Source: Asterias rubens (lineage: Eukaryota; Echinodermata; Asteroidea; Forcipulatida; Asteriidae). From it: 64,000 nt of DNA. Positions 13,101 to 25,937 of the stretch are shown piece by piece. The stretch covers positions 4,514,554 through 4,578,553 of the forward strand of contig NC_047070.1 in NCBI RefSeq assembly GCF_902459465.1, read 5' to 3'. Every line of letters starts with the position of its first letter. Position 1 is the first letter of the stretch. The position numbers and the translations under genes are program-made. The notes under the pieces were generated by a model, which saw nothing but the letters and a program-made list of their open reading frames with translations, ran no database searches and was not told the origin of the DNA.

Positions 13101-16100
13101 TCAAGACTCTCTCGGTGGACGCACCAAGACGTCTATCATTGCGACCATTTCTCCCTCCGTCTGTAACGTAGAGGAGACTTTGAGTACCTTGGACTACGCT
13201 CACCGCGCTAAGAACATCACCAACCGACCCGAGATCAACCAGAAACTCACCAAGAGAGCCCTCATCAAGGTTTGTCCATCTTTTGATCTTAAGATCTCAG
13301 AAAATGTGAATTGAGAAGTATTTTCATGTTTTGTGTAGTGTCGTGCCGTGACAAATTTTGGGAGATTTAAAACTGATATTTTTGGAAGTGAAATGATTCT
13401 CCAAAGAAAAAATGCATACGATCGAAAGCTGCTGTACCTCTAAGCAAGTCTTTATTTGTTTGCCATACATTTTAGGAGTGATTACACTTATACCTTCCCT
13501 TTAACAGAATCCTTTTGTGTTATTGAAATACTGTAGGAATACACAGAGGAGATAGAGCGTCTTAGGCGTGACTTACTAGCAAACCGAGATAAGAACGGAA
13601 TCTACCTTGCAGAAGAACACTACAGGTAAAAAAAGTAACCGTTTACAACTTGCCTTAATTATTTCTGTTGTCAACACACATCAATGTTTTGGTCACATGC
13701 AAACGCTTTGTGACACTTGGTTGTTAACAGTTCCATCACTACTCAGAAGAGATTTTTACATGATGTTACCGCAGACCTCTTTTAGCAAAGTTTCAAACTC
13801 TACATTTACATTGTGTTAAACCAGGTCTATGGAAGAATCTATTGCAAGCCAGCGTCTCAGCATCCAGGAGAAGGAAGAGAAAATTGCTGCTTTGTTAGAT
13901 GAGATTGTCAAGGTAATATAAACTTTTTAAATTTTAATTTACACTTTTTAAAGACAATTTCACAGTATGCTTGGCAGCTTTTCCAATGTTTACTGCGTGC
14001 CTTACAAGTTTGTGAAGAAAATGAAAAATTGAGGGGGAAAAAAGTAACCAGTGAATAGAGTGTGATATATACCTTCCAGTTTTTTCTAAGCAGAGAAATG
14101 TGTTAAGCATAATATCTTCTGCATGGAAGCTGATTAAAACTACATGCTATAACTTCTGCTAGGATTGACTGGTACCCCTATATGCAAACCCAAAAACTAA
14201 ATACAAAACATTGAAACTCTATTTTTTTTCTTTTTTTGTAGATCAATGAGATTTTGACCGAAACTAAAGATGATCTTGAGGAAACAAGTAATGAGTTAGA
14301 ATCAACAACCAAAACGTTGGTTCGTACAACCCACACCCTGCACAAGACAGAAACGGTAAGCTTTGATAACTTTCAATGTGATTTAGTTGACTTTAATTCC
14401 TGTAATGTATAAAACCCATAAACGCTACACAAATTAAGGTGATGTACAATGCACAGCAAACAGAAAAAAATCTTAACAGCAGGATGATATGTTCAAAAGG
14501 CAGGGTGGTGAGAAAATCAAAAATAAGATTTGAAACTCTGCATCGGAAAATACTATCAGGTGAGGTTTGAAGAGATGCCATTTACATAGATCTTTCTTTT
14601 GGTTGTTCTGAGAACAACCAGTGGTTTAACAACTTGGTATTTCGATCAGTACGCTGTGATTGCCTTTTGGGGGGAATGTTTCATGCATTGAAAACATTCA
14701 TTCAACTTACATTTATTTCCATACTTCATGAGAACAGTACAAAGAAATATTTTAAAGGAGTAAACAATAGACAAAGCTATTTAACAAGGCAGAGAAATAT
14801 AAATAAAAAAGGTATGGAGGCATCATCTGGAAGCCGAGGCTTGTGGTGAGATGCCCGAGGACAGACAAACATAGAACAGGGACAAGAACGTACGGACAGT
14901 CTAGAACAAAGACAGAAATGATGAAGACAATGTTATGCATTTACAGGATCTCCGTGTGACAACCAAAGACCGCAACCAACAGAAGTATCTGGTGGAGGAA
15001 CATGTCAAAGTGGAAGACAAATTGGCCTACGAAGCTAAAAAGGTAGGGGCCTACTGCTTCTCTGCACTTCTTAAAGAGGGGGGGGGGGGGTTGATTTTAC
15101 TCAAAATTCAAATCTTAAAAAAAATCAAAATCTTAATCAAAATCGAAGAAAAAAAAAAAAACATGTTGGAATTTTGTAATTTCCTCTTTTTGTTGAAGTT
15201 ACAGTTACATACCTGCTTGATAGAACAAGATGTTACAACTGTGTCCGAGATCAAGGCACTTACTAGTAATAATAAGCAGGATTTATACAGCGTCCAACAT
15301 CAAACCAGTTACTGAGTGCTTTACAACAGAACAGGATATCTCTTACACTGGGATTAATTCTTGTAACTTCATTTCGGATTCTAGCTTTTGACAGTGGCAG
15401 AGGACAGCACAACCGATCTTAAAGGTGTCCACGCTAAACTAGATCGTAAGCGAGCTGTAGAGTCACACAACGCGACGGTACAAGAGACGTTTGAGGCCAA
15501 TTTGGATGACCAACTGAAGACGGTGCAAGACTCCCTGGGCTACTTTGGTGATGTCCTGCAACATCGCCAATCTGCTGCTCAGGATAACTTCAGTAAGCAG
15601 CTTTTGAAATTTGAAAACAGCTTTTGAAAGCTTAACTCGTACTGTTCACTGTACAACACTCTTTTTGCCTAGGCCCATGTGGAACTTGTTGGGACATTCA
15701 ATGCACATCCATTATTTACTCACTGGCAAACAAAACCCAACAAACTGTACACTGTTGGAAAGTCATTCTCATTGGCAATTATTGAGCACCGGACTCAAGT
15801 TGTGGTGTTTTTTATTTGAGCAGTGTGGGTTGGAGTCCCAGTCATGACACTTGTGTGCTTAAAGCAAGACCAACAAATTCAAACAGGTTTGGCCAATGAA
15901 CGACCCTTTTGACATCTAAGTGAGGCTGCCCTACTGATATGACATCATTGCGCATAAGGTCTATTGTAATATAACAGTAAAAGAAAAGACACGTTTGAGT
16001 GTTTTTGTTTTTGTATTTTTTTCAAATTAATGGAGGAACCATTATATATTTATTTCTGCAAATTACAGAGGAACTGGTGTCCGTGCAATCGACTGAGGTT

Positions 16101-19100
16101 GACAGTATGCAATGTCAGGTTACCAGCATGATTGACAACCTGGAGGGTCAGGTGGTTGCCATGACAACTGGCAGTCAACAGTCATGTGACAGCTGGAAAG
16201 AGTGGAGCGAGAGAACTTGCGGAAAGATGGTGGATTTTAAGGTATGCATTTTTAAATCTGCATTCGATGAATTGTGTTGTAATTGTTTATACTTTAATAC
16301 AGTTTCGTAACTTTTTTGTCCTGTGAATATAGTGAATTTTTAGTGTAACAAATGCATGATGTTGGCAGAGTTGTTGTTTAGTAACATTTCACCCCGCCTC
16401 TGGAACTCTCTGCCTCAACATCTCTAATTTCTTCAGACTAGCCTGTATACATATCGAGTGGAATTTTCTTCTTATTCTAGACTGGCGCCTTTGAATGTCA
16501 AACGGATAAAATGCGCTTTATAAATGCTGTAGTAGTAGTCGTATTTTTGTTGGCAGCACGTCTTAGTTCCAATAAGAACTTGTCTTGGGACTTATCTTTT
16601 CCTTAACCTCAGTTTGTTTTAGTTTTAAAAAAATTAATTACGATTCAATCTGACAGGACAATCACAAAACCGAAGCAGAGAGTTTCCTCACGGCGTCACA
16701 CCTACCACTATTGAAGAAACACCAGAAGATGCTTGAGGAACACTCGGAGAGAGTGACTGAATGGAATAAGCTCGTTCAAACACAGGTATGTAAAGGCTCA
16801 CAAAGTCTCTGTAACAATCAAGCATTTAGGACACAGGCATGCAACTTTTCAGCTGATTTTCTCTTTTTCTTTTCAAAATCATTGTACAAAAGATAAGTGT
16901 GAACAGCCATTTCCTCTTCTTTTTTTTGCAATAAGACAGTTGCATGTCTGAGGACGTTTTTTTTAATTTGATCATTTGAAACTGTAAGGCGCTCTAGAGT
17001 GCAGATGACATTCTTTCCTATACTGCACACACTTGATCTACTCCATTTCCTATTCTCAAGTCATACTAAATTCTGGGAATAAAACTGACTTGTAGGCTAG
17101 GTTTTTCACCTTTGAGTTTTTAGGCCATTTTCATTTTACAAAGGGCACTTCCATTGGAAATTCTTTAAGTCTAAGGGAAATGTATTGAGGGGGGCCCGAA
17201 GGCCAAGACAAGGGGCAATACAGAGGCCATGATTATGTAAGTGGTTGAAGTAAATGAGATTTATTTCTTTATCTTGTTTTTAGATTGCCTCTCAGATGAC
17301 CGCTGTGGAGACCTTCGTCCAGAGTTACTACGACCAGCTCGACTCTCTGTCCTCCCTCGTGGGAGCCTACATCAACAACCAGAAAAAGGTCAATCAAGGT
17401 CACCAAGAGAGGGCAGCAAACATGCTTGCCGCACAACGACAGGCGTCTCAGGTAATAGTTGCATTAGTTTTTGAAACATTTTATAAGTTAGAAACCTGAT
17501 TTAAGGAAGAAAAAGTTTTGTTGCAAAAAATACTTAATCGCCTGACGTTTCAACCCTAACAGAGTCTTTCTCGCAGGCTAAATGACAACTTAACAAACCT
17601 GAACAGGTAACTAAGGCCGTGTCCGAATTGGCAACTTTGGCTACAGCTACGGCTAGATCAGCGCGTCTGTCAGTGTTGAAGAATAGCAGACACGCGCGCC
17701 CTAGCCGTAGCTGTAGCAGAAGTCGCCAATTCGGACATGGCCTATTAGTGTAACAAAAGCAGTGAAGTGGAAAGACATGAATAGAGAGGGAGAGAGTCAG
17801 AGAGCACACAGACAAAAGCAAGGGGTAAACAATGAATAGGGAGACAATTATTATTTGTTGATACATTATTGCTAATTTTGCTTTTTTTTTTTCTAACTTG
17901 ACAGAAAATGAAGGCCGACTTGCTTGCCAAGGTGTCTGGTGCCATGCAAGAGCTTTTGGATGAACAACATGAACAAAATACCGCAGATGTAAAGGAGGTA
18001 GGGACCCAGATATAACTTTCTCCTCTTTTCAATAGCAGCAATATGCAACTTTCTCAAGTCATGTACTGGGATTGCTCGAAGTAAAGGTTTGGTAATCACT
18101 GTTAAAATGACAAGCAAAAAAAAAATATATATGCTTTTATTTTGATGTGTTTTTTATTTCAATCTAGATGACAGAGAGCTACCTTGGTCTGGTGGAGGGA
18201 GCTGATACAGCCAATGATGAAGTCAAAGGGTAATTTGATATTAATAATAATTAGGCATTTAAATAAGGCGCTTTAAAACCGTTGTATCAAAGTGCCTTTG
18301 GATACTATTGGTAATTACCCAAAATAATTGTAAGCATAAAAACTTACTTGGTAATAAGCAATGGAGCTGTTGATAGTACAAAGCATAGAAACGGCTCATT
18401 CGGGGCACACAGGTTGCTGATTATTCAAATCAACAATTTCTATTCTCCCAGGTACCCATTTACTCCTAGGTGGAATGAAGCAGTTATTGTTAAGTTTCTT
18501 GCCTAATGACACAAGGTATCGCGGCTGGAATTCAAACCCACAATCTAACTACTCATTAGCCATCAGACTTTAGTTTGATATGCTGGACCACTCGACTACG
18601 AAACTGCAACTTTTTGTACCTCCAATGAAATTGTTTGCATGGTCTTGCCGAAGACATTCTAGACATGCATGAACAATGGTTCTCTCTTCCTTGCGTACAA
18701 GTTATTTCTGAGGCATATGTTCCCTCTGCTTAAACTAATAAACAGAATAAGTTATAGTTTTTGGAAAAACTTATGATTTTTATTTTTTTTTTCTAGGTGT
18801 TTGACAGAATTCAGAGAAATGTCCGAGACATTTGCAAGTCAGTACGTTGAGGGTTCTGAGTCACTGGAAGCATTGACAAATGAACACACGACTAAGGTAT
18901 GTTCGAATTCATAAGAAAATGACCCAGATTGCAGAGTATGGCTTTCAAAACCGAAGAGAAGTGTATGTGGATAAGCAACCTTCGCACTTTAAAGCATTTG
19001 CACTCCAAAGCTTTCACGCTTTTCGCTCGCAAGCTTTTGCGCTCATAGTTAAGGTGTTTTTTTTTTTTCAACATCTTATCACATCCCTGATCTATGGGCG

Positions 19101-21892
19101 TAGCAACAAAGCAAAGAAAAAAGTGTATATTTTAACAAACTCTTGGTTTGTGTTCCCCTTCTCAGAGTCAAACCTACATCACAGAGACAGAGCAGAGTCG
19201 GGTTCAGATCCAGTCTTCAATCCAGCAGCATCTCGAGGAGGACATCTCAAGGCAAGCGTCTCAAACCACCAAGATGACTGAGTCTGTTTCATCACACATG
19301 ACACAGCTCGCTCAGCATGTCGCTGACTCAAATCAGAAGGCAGAGGTACGGAAGTATTTAATCTCAACTCTTTGTCTCAAGTGAGGTCTGTATTGTGGGT
19401 GACAAATTCCTCTAATAGAAATCTCTATCGTGGGGTGTCATGGCTGAATGGTTTAGAGCATCACGTTCACGTTCTGGTGGTGAGGTCATCGGGGTGTGGG
19501 TTTGAATCCCGGTCATGACACTTGTGTCCTTGAGCAAGACACTTCACTATAATTGCTTCTCTTCACCCAGGGGTATAAATGGGTACCTGTTAGGGTAGAG
19601 GTTGATATTGTGTTTAAAAGTGCCTTTGGTGTGCCACAGCAGCTCAAGGCTGTATACTCGCCAAAGAAACATTGACTAGAGCAAGACTTGAACCTACTAC
19701 CTTTAGATTAACATACCAACTGAGTTATTTAGCCCTATGTTGGCAGTCTCCCTATTTTGTATCTTTGTTCGGGGTTCCAGTCAGAAGTTGTTCAACCTGT
19801 AACTGCCGTATAGTCAGGGTTTACACCCAAATTTACTCAACAAATTTTAACAACCAAGTCGATTTTATTGTTTAAGGTTTTACACCATACTGTCACATTC
19901 AGACCACGGATAGTCTGTCATAGACTGCTGCGCTCCATCAGTTCAAACCTGTATCAACAACTGTTGTAGCTCCAGCCCATATTTTTTACCAGAATCAAAC
20001 ACACAACAATGTCTACACACACAAAATTCACAGCTGAGATGTTTCCACAATAAGATTCATAAACCTCTAAAACCGTTTCACAATCACAGACGATTCTCAG
20101 CACAGTCCGACAAAGTTCGCAGGATCATCAACAAGATCTGACCGCTCAACACACCAGATTGACCAGTACACTCGACGAGTGGACCCAGCAATCGGTCAAG
20201 GAATCAAAGGACATCGGAGACAGCGTGTGTGATCTCAGGATAAAGTTCACCGATGTCGAAGGTTTGGCTGAGACCTTCTTGAAAGAAGACCTCAGGCTGG
20301 ACATCCCCACGGGTAAGAACTCAAAAGCCCTTATTTTGTACAAAGCTGTTGAGCAGAAAGTGCTGTTTGGCAAAAAGTGCTGCTGAGCAAATGCTTTTGC
20401 TAAGCAAAAAACAATAATGGAAGGGAGGTCATGAAATTGTTAATGACATGGCTGGTAAATTGTTTTCTGTTTTTTGATTACTCAGGTGTCACTCCAAAGG
20501 TTCGTCGGTTTAGCTACCCTCGTATGCTGACCCGAACTGATCCCCATCACGTCCTCCTCAAGAACCAAGGACTCGACAAGACGATAAATGAAGCGGTTAA
20601 TGTGCCACTACCAGACACTTTCATTGAAGAGGTAGGTATTCTACTAAGTCAAATTTTCATGGGTTTTTGCCCCTTGTTCTTCTTGTTCGTAGGCGCCGGA
20701 GCACCACAGATCTTCACGTCAGAAACACTGCTTACCAAAGAATTCTGGACAATACTGCCCATAAGCATGTTCTTTCAGGAGGCCATACATGCACGGAGTT
20801 CCATTATTTAACAGTGCCGTAAAATTGGTCCCAGATAATAATAATTTAAAAAAATCACAATAAAGAAAATTATTTAAAGAAAAGTAATTGTTGGATTTCA
20901 AAATCATATCTAAATTTCCAAAATCGTTAGTTTCTTGGCCATTGTTGATTTTTATATAATTCGTACATATAACAAACAAGATAGCTGTAATTGGGAGTTT
21001 AAAGGCTGTATGCTTGTTTCGCTTGCAGATTTTTAACAGATTGTGTACATACCTCAAATATACTAAGCGGTCCAAAACTAAATCCTGATTAATATTTCAG
21101 GGGAAGGGTGAAATTTGGTTATGCAATGATCAGCACTTGTGGTTTTAACAATTGTGTCACTCAGAGGAAAAGACGTCCGCTTTTGTGTCAAGTATGAACC
21201 TGGTTTTATAATTGTACACTAGCAAGCAATGATAGCAACTGAATCTTTAATTTTCCTATGTTGTTTCATATATTCAAGATTATTGTTAAACCTCTTTACA
21301 GATTGAGCAAGAAGACACCAAGAGTGTTACCACGGAAACCATGTCAGTAAGCGACGAGAAGACATCAGATGACAATGTCTCAGACAGCTCCGTTGGATCT
21401 TTAGTCATTGTAAGTTTAAAATAATTTGATGGCGTTATGGTGTTGTGTTTCATAACAGCTGTAAATAAAACCAAAATGTATTTGTCCAGCTAAACGCATT
21501 TCATAGTTTTTATAGGAATTTTTCTGATTTTTCGATGAAAAACAAACTTGCTGATGAAAATGCAAAATATAAATTGCTAAGCAAAGTGTGATGTCACAGT
21601 ACAAAACACTATGGCGAAATGAGACAACTTAACTCTGAGCTTCGTGAACTCCAGCCCTGGTCAAACTTTGAAATATGCAAACAAATCAAAATAAAAGAAT
21701 TTGGAAATAATTTATATATTTATTGTTTCTGTCTTACAGGAGGATAGTAAAGAGAATTTCCCCAAACCCTTGAAGCAGAAAACCAAGACGGTCAAGACCA
21801 AGACTATAAAGAAGAAAATACCAAGGGATAACAGCGCCACTCGAACACCCACATCTCGTCTGCCCCTCAGGTCCCATAACACCCCTCACTGA
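7162..21892 (+). CDS. KIF11: Kinesin-5 motor KIF11/Eg5 (complete, 25 coding exons)
   Basis: Plus-end-directed homotetrameric kinesin that cross-links and slides antiparallel microtubules to build the bipolar spindle. Exons: 7162-7223, 8417-8546, 8837-8934, 9438-9516, 10019-10201, 11169-11293, 12018-12175, 12573-12651, 13077-13269, 13537-13625, 13825-13912, 14242-14355, 14947-15042, 15385-15592, 16069-16241, 16657-16785, 17284-17451, 17905-17997, 18168-18229, 18797-18896, 19166-19345, 20090-20312, 20486-20631, 21302-21409, 21740-21892. All introns are GT-AG and all phases join, giving 3237 nt and 1078 aa (human Eg5 is about 1056). The motor domain, about residues 15-350, has P-loop GQTGTGKT (99-106), switch I around NAHSSRSH (222-229), switch [10 protein letters not shown] (256-263) and the neck linker running into [13 protein letters not shown]. 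Loop L5 keeps its tryptophan (W121, SWEEDPLAG). A long coiled-coil stalk follows. The tail BimC box is [13 protein letters not shown], with the expected CDK1 site at T946. A Lys-rich end closes the protein. No frameshift or stop is seen. Confidence 0.97.
8029..8187. mobile_element. Short TIR element in KIF11 intron 1
   Basis: Ends ccatagaccttatcgcaaat and atttgcgaaaaggtctatgg pair, with inner arms ccaagcttt/aatgcacct also partly complementary. Confidence 0.75.
9165..9390 (+). mobile_element. tRNA-derived SINE in KIF11 intron 3
   Basis: Head GGGCTACATAGCTCAGTTGG at about 9282, B-box GATTCAAATCCCGC, and a tail ending near ccaaatca. The upstream part (tagggagtcc, caaagatattg) also occurs, inverted, in the copy at 19672. 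It ends about 50 bases before the exon 4 acceptor. Confidence 0.75.
10370..10913. mobile_element. ggacactattgg MITE containing a nested gggccc MITE
   Basis: Outer element from aaagacagtggacactattg to ccaatagtgtccactgtctt in KIF11 intron 5. At 10592-10874 it is interrupted by a complete gggccc-type foldback (gggcccagtttcatagcgct ... agcgctatgaaatcgggccc), with tgg on both sides as a possible target duplication. The outer sequence resumes as tggtctttgacaattacc. Confidence 0.85.
11781..11952. mobile_element. Palindromic MITE in KIF11 intron 6
   Basis: Left arm gccgtcgatttcaccaaac and right arm cgtttcgtgaaatcggccgc pair, as do taggattaatc blocks on each side; the centre is ggacgggttaggacgggtta. 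It ends about 65 bases before the exon 7 acceptor. Confidence 0.85.
15870..15970. mobile_element. Fragment of cataaggtctat MITE
   Basis: ttggccaatgaacgaccctt to gcgcataaggtctattg matches the right half of the elements at 37394 and 48235. Confidence 0.6.
17614..17743. mobile_element. Palindromic MITE in KIF11 intron 17
   Basis: Arms ggccgtgtccgaattggc and gccaattcggacatggcc pair, extending inward through gctacagctacggctag. Confidence 0.85.
18290..18400. mobile_element. Fragment of ggacactattgg MITE
   Basis: One end only (tactattggtaattaccc ... gtacaaagcatagaaacgg) in KIF11 intron 19. Confidence 0.7.
19433..19670 (+). mobile_element. tRNA-derived SINE, second type
   Basis: Starts ggggtgtcatggctgaatgg, has B-box GGGTTTGAATCCCGG, and a body containing cttgagcaagacacttcact. 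The head resembles a class II tRNA with a variable arm. The same family lies at 23918-24257 in reverse orientation and as fragments at 15790-15860, 18420-18600 and about 40640-40750. Confidence 0.8.
19672..19830 (-). mobile_element. tRNA-derived SINE, first type, adjacent to the second type
   Basis: Reverse-strand copy of the family at 9165: caactgagttatttagccct is the reversed A-box region, followed by ggcagtctccctattttg. It abuts the SINE ending at about 19670 in opposite orientation. Confidence 0.7.
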
Positions 21893-21922
21893 TAAATGGT
21901 ATGATCATTTATAGAATACTGT

Positions 21923-22330
21923 AATAAAGTTTTGGGGTGTTTTTGTTTGCAGAAAGGGTTTTTAGATGGTGAGTTTAACTGAAACAAAAGTGGCCCTAAA
22001 GGTTAGTCTACTTTTAAACGCTCTGTTGTAATGAGATGGGGGGGAGACATTTTTGCGAGAGTTTGTGTCACTCTGTAAATAATCTCTTTGGTCATGTCAT
22101 TATCTATCGAATAGGCCTTACAGGAAATTAAAAAAAATCTGTCTTTTTTTACTGAGCTTCTAACGAAGTGAGATGATATAAAACCAACTTAGATGTGAAT
22201 TCAAGTAGTCAAACATTTCATCCTGTGATAATAATAAGCGAAAAATGTTAAATGATTTATAACATCAAAAATGTGATGGGATCTCTTTTATAATCATGAG
22301 TTATGTTTCATCAGCTGTAAATATTAGCAG

Positions 22331-22381
<51 letters not shown>

Positions 22382-22465
22382 TTTTGGTGGGGGTGGGATG
22401 GAAGAAAGCTAACTGCTTCATGAATACTATGTCTTTTTAATGAGCTATATTGAAATGTAAATAAA
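21923..22465 (+). terminator. Candidate poly(A) signals of KIF11
   Basis: AATAAA occurs at 21923-21928, 31 bases after the stop, and again at 22460-22465 inside a longer AT-rich stretch. A third lies at 23287-23292. Which one is used cannot be told from sequence. The first would give an unusually short 3' UTR. Confidence 0.4.
22330..22381 (+). repeat. (tta)n microsatellite
   Basis: About 17 uninterrupted tta units downstream of KIF11. Confidence 0.97.
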
Positions 22466-23376
22466 GTTAAAATTAGGGAGGTAAAAAAAGAGTAATTTTA
22501 AATGTACTAAAGGATTAGGGAGAGGCCATTTATGGTACAGTCTCGGATATAAATCTATCTGAGATCTTTGTAAATTTCTCTGTAAACAAAGCAGGCTTGA
22601 TCAGACAAACCGCAAATTAACTTTGTCTGTTACGCCTGCATTACGTCAGGATAGACGCCATCATTAACAAGGCATTTTGGCTACGAGTGTATCACGCATA
22701 GCTAGGCGTTTGCATTTTCAAAAGAACGCTCTAAAACATTTTGTTGAAACTTTCCATTGTAAATATATTTCGGGAATGTTTTTACATACTGATCCTTCTT
22801 AATCTGATCGATTAAAATGTTTTGATGTTTTTGCGCATCCCCACATGTGACAAGAGAGGTGCATGAAGATTCAACTTGCTGATCCAGTTCGTGGCGGGGA
22901 ACAGAATTTGAGAAAAATTTGTTTATTCCTTACAAATCATTCAACTGTGTTGCTAGTAAAAAAAAATCAAGGCTTTAGAGAAACTTTTTGTTTAATGCGT
23001 AAACACTCTTAAAAATAATTTATTTTTTCTTCCTCGGGTAGATGTTTTTTTTAACTGAATGTACTTTTCTTCATCCTTATGCAAATTTCAATCTATACAA
23101 TTTTTCAGTTGCATAGTAACAATAGTTTTTTTGCAGTAAAGTGATGAAAAGTTGGAACAAATGCTTTGTAAAATTGCCTTGTTATTCTATGAGAGCCATG
23201 TTACAACTTTTTTTGGTAGATTTATGGTTGTGCATTGCTTAGTCAAGTGAAATTCAATAATAATTGTCAGCTGGTATTGTAAACTAAATAAAAAATGTAA
23301 CCATAAACGATTTTGATGTCTGTAGGTTTTCTTGGTTGTATTTTCCTCACATGATCCCTCATAGCCAATAGTGACT

Positions 23377-23695
23377 GAAGCCCAGTTCATACTCCCTGCG
23401 AATGCAATATGAAGTTTGAAGTCGCAAGTTCACAACGAATAGTTCGCAAAAGTGTAGCTGTGCTGTACAACTGCGAAGCATTCACTTGGAAAACAGCCAT
23501 GTGGTGTCAAGCTGCGCATTTGCAGGAAGTATGAATCGGGCTTCAGTTGATATTTTTCCCAGTATTCCCGGTTCATGCGAATGCAAATGCGAAGTGAATT
23601 TGACGTTACAACCCTCCTTTCGCAGCGATTTTTCGCAAGTGAGTCGAGCAGACTTCAACTGCGTTCGCATTCGCAGGAAGTATGAACCGGGCTTA
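23377..23695. mobile_element. Palindromic element downstream of KIF11
   Basis: Ends gaagcccagttcatactccc and ggaagtatgaaccgggcttaa pair; an inner gcaggaagtatgaatcgggc suggests one copy inserted in another. Confidence 0.7.
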
Positions 23696-23917
23696 AGAAT
23701 TTGATATAAGTTAGACAAGTTACATGGATTCCTTTGCACACATAAACAGGCGTAATACTCCAGTCCAAAGGGCAAAGCAGTTTTGTCAAGACGGTCGCAG
23801 TTTTCACTTCAAAAAAAGAACAGAGTAACCCCAAGTGTATACAGTAGACCTACACACTGTAACTGCACTCTGTGCTTAATATGTGCATCTCACACAGAGC
23901 ATGACACTGGACTTCTA

Positions 23918-24257
23918 ATAATAATAGACTGTTTTTATATAGCGCTTTTCACACCCGGAGGGTGTCTCAAAGCGCTTCCACTATTATTACCCCTGGTCAC
24001 TGAGCCTTAATTCATTCCTTAAACCATCTCAGCTCCCAGGGGAGTAGCCTGTGCGGCGATACTCGACTAAACCAATCACAAGAACCATCTCTGCCCTCAC
24101 AGGTACCCATTTACCCCTGGGTGGAGAGAAGCAATTATAGTTAAGTGTCTTGCTCAGGGACACAAGTGTCACAACGGGGATTCGAACCCACACTCTGCTG
24201 AACAGAAGCATCAGAGCTTGAGTTCAGTGCTCTTTATCCATTCGGCCACGACACCCC
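23918..24257 (-). mobile_element. tRNA-derived SINE, second type, with longer tail
   Basis: On the minus strand it starts tggggtgtcgtggccgaatg, with GTGTGGGTTCGAATCCCCG as B-box, and the shared lead cttgtgtccctgagcaagac. Its far end (tatagcgcttttcacacccg) suggests a longer version of the family at 19433. Confidence 0.8.
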
Positions 24258-25714
24258 ATTTTCTACTAGCTGTGTGTATAGGTCATCCACACTTGTATTT
24301 ACTATTTGCATATGGAGTACTTTTCCATAATATGATATATCCCACCCGAGTATTAAATATGCCCGTGATTTTTTCACAGAACTCGGGTAAAAGTACTAAG
24401 TATACAGTGCTAACACACATCGGTGTATATGGGTAATAAAACAAGTTTAATTTTCTTTATCCCTGATGCAAATTTAACATGATAACATCGTGACATATCT
24501 TACACCACACCAAGCACACTGAGTATACAAACAGAGACAAGCACTAGCTAACTCGGGAAGGTAGTGCACAGGGGGAATTTTCTTTCTAAAAATAACACCG
24601 TAAACAAAACTCCAAGGCCTTGGTCAAGGCTACTGTGACACTTCTAGAAAATAATTCAGAAATAATTCAAAGTCCTTTGAACACCTGACAATTAAATGAG
24701 ACACACTTTTCACATTTTTGTTTTACTCTACCAAGTGTTATTCAGAATGATTATTTTGTTGCAGTATAAATTTACCGGAGTTGAGAATCAACTTGAATTC
24801 AACACACATTGTGATTTTGATATAAATTATACAAAATAGCCAGTTGATGTCATGATTATTTGTACTAAAAAACAATTTTATATTGCTGATTGAGAATCCC
24901 TTTAAAATACCATACCATTTTTTTTAATTGATTGATTGGCATTTTAAAAGAAGGTAGTTTTGCGTTAAGCCCCTTTTTGTTCATTATTTGTAGAAACTCT
25001 TTGATGCAAATTCCTAAACGCTATTCATGAGGAATTCTCATTTGTACAATTAGTTCCTTCTGTTTATGAAGAACTGTTTTGCAATAAGTTATTTGACATA
25101 ATTTATGAATTTTTTATTTTTAAATAGTATTAATTTTTTTATTTTTTTTATTTTATTTGTAATACAAAGACAATTTTCAAGCTTGATTTTGTTTAGGTAC
25201 AGTAATCCCTTCAGAACCATTTCTTTTTCAAATCTTTTTGAAAACCTAAACATCAAGCTTAAAAAAGAGAAAAAAATAAAAACACTGTGCATCATGATCT
25301 CACATTGCTAAGGGAGAATTTTTGTCTTGAGGTTCAAAAAGGTATCTTTGTGATTATCAAAATGTACTAATCTTCCTCCAAAGACTTCTGCCAAGACAAC
25401 TTTCTGGTCAACAAGACATCTTGTTATGTAGTTTCTTCCTAACCTGTGTTTTTAAATGTTTATACAGGAGTGCAATTACAAAATGCTGTATATTGAACAA
25501 ACAACACATTCTTAACAATTCTTTTTCCAAGGTGACTTTCAGGTCAACATGACAACCTCATCTAACATTTTTTTGGTGATTTTAAAAGATGTTTTATATG
25601 AGATTTCACATGATCTAAGAGAGACGTTAACTTGGTAAAATGTTGGGTTTTTTTGCTTCAAAGAAAGTTGGAATGATTTTTCCAATTAATTGTCACTACC
25701 TGTGATCAATTTCA

Positions 25715-25895
25715 AAAGCCGCTTAAGCAGAAATTATTGCTTGAAAATTGTCTGCTTAGCAAAAAAAAAGCGCTGGATACTATCGGTAACAGATTGTACA
25801 TGTGTCATGGTAATTTAGCTGGCAACCTTATTCTAAGCATGATTTTGCTGTGCTAAGCAACTCTTCGTATTTAAGCAGCTCTATGAAATTAGGCC
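25715..25895. mobile_element. gggccc-type MITE, partial
   Basis: Right end aagcagctctatgaaattag is family-like; the left end starts at the inner gcttaagcagaaatt. It lies just after the stop of the polycystin-like gene. Confidence 0.6.
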
Positions 25896-25937
25896 GTGTG
25901 GTAGTAGATTATGATGCACAGTGCTTGAGAAAACTAT

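Larger units (their letters stand above)
21893..25937. other. KIF11 / polycystin-like convergent 3' region
   Basis: Tail-to-tail interval of about 4 kb. It holds the 3' UTRs, a (tta)n microsatellite (22330-22381), a palindromic element (23377-23695), a tRNA-derived SINE (23918-24257), a SINE tail-like segment (24345-24440) and a partial gggccc-type MITE (25715-25895). No further coding exon is seen. Confidence 0.7.

Noticed and set aside
21893..25937. Search for missing polycystin channel exons downstream of the polycystin-like stop
   Set aside because: No exon with membrane helices or channel-like motifs was found on the minus strand between the stop and the KIF11 end.
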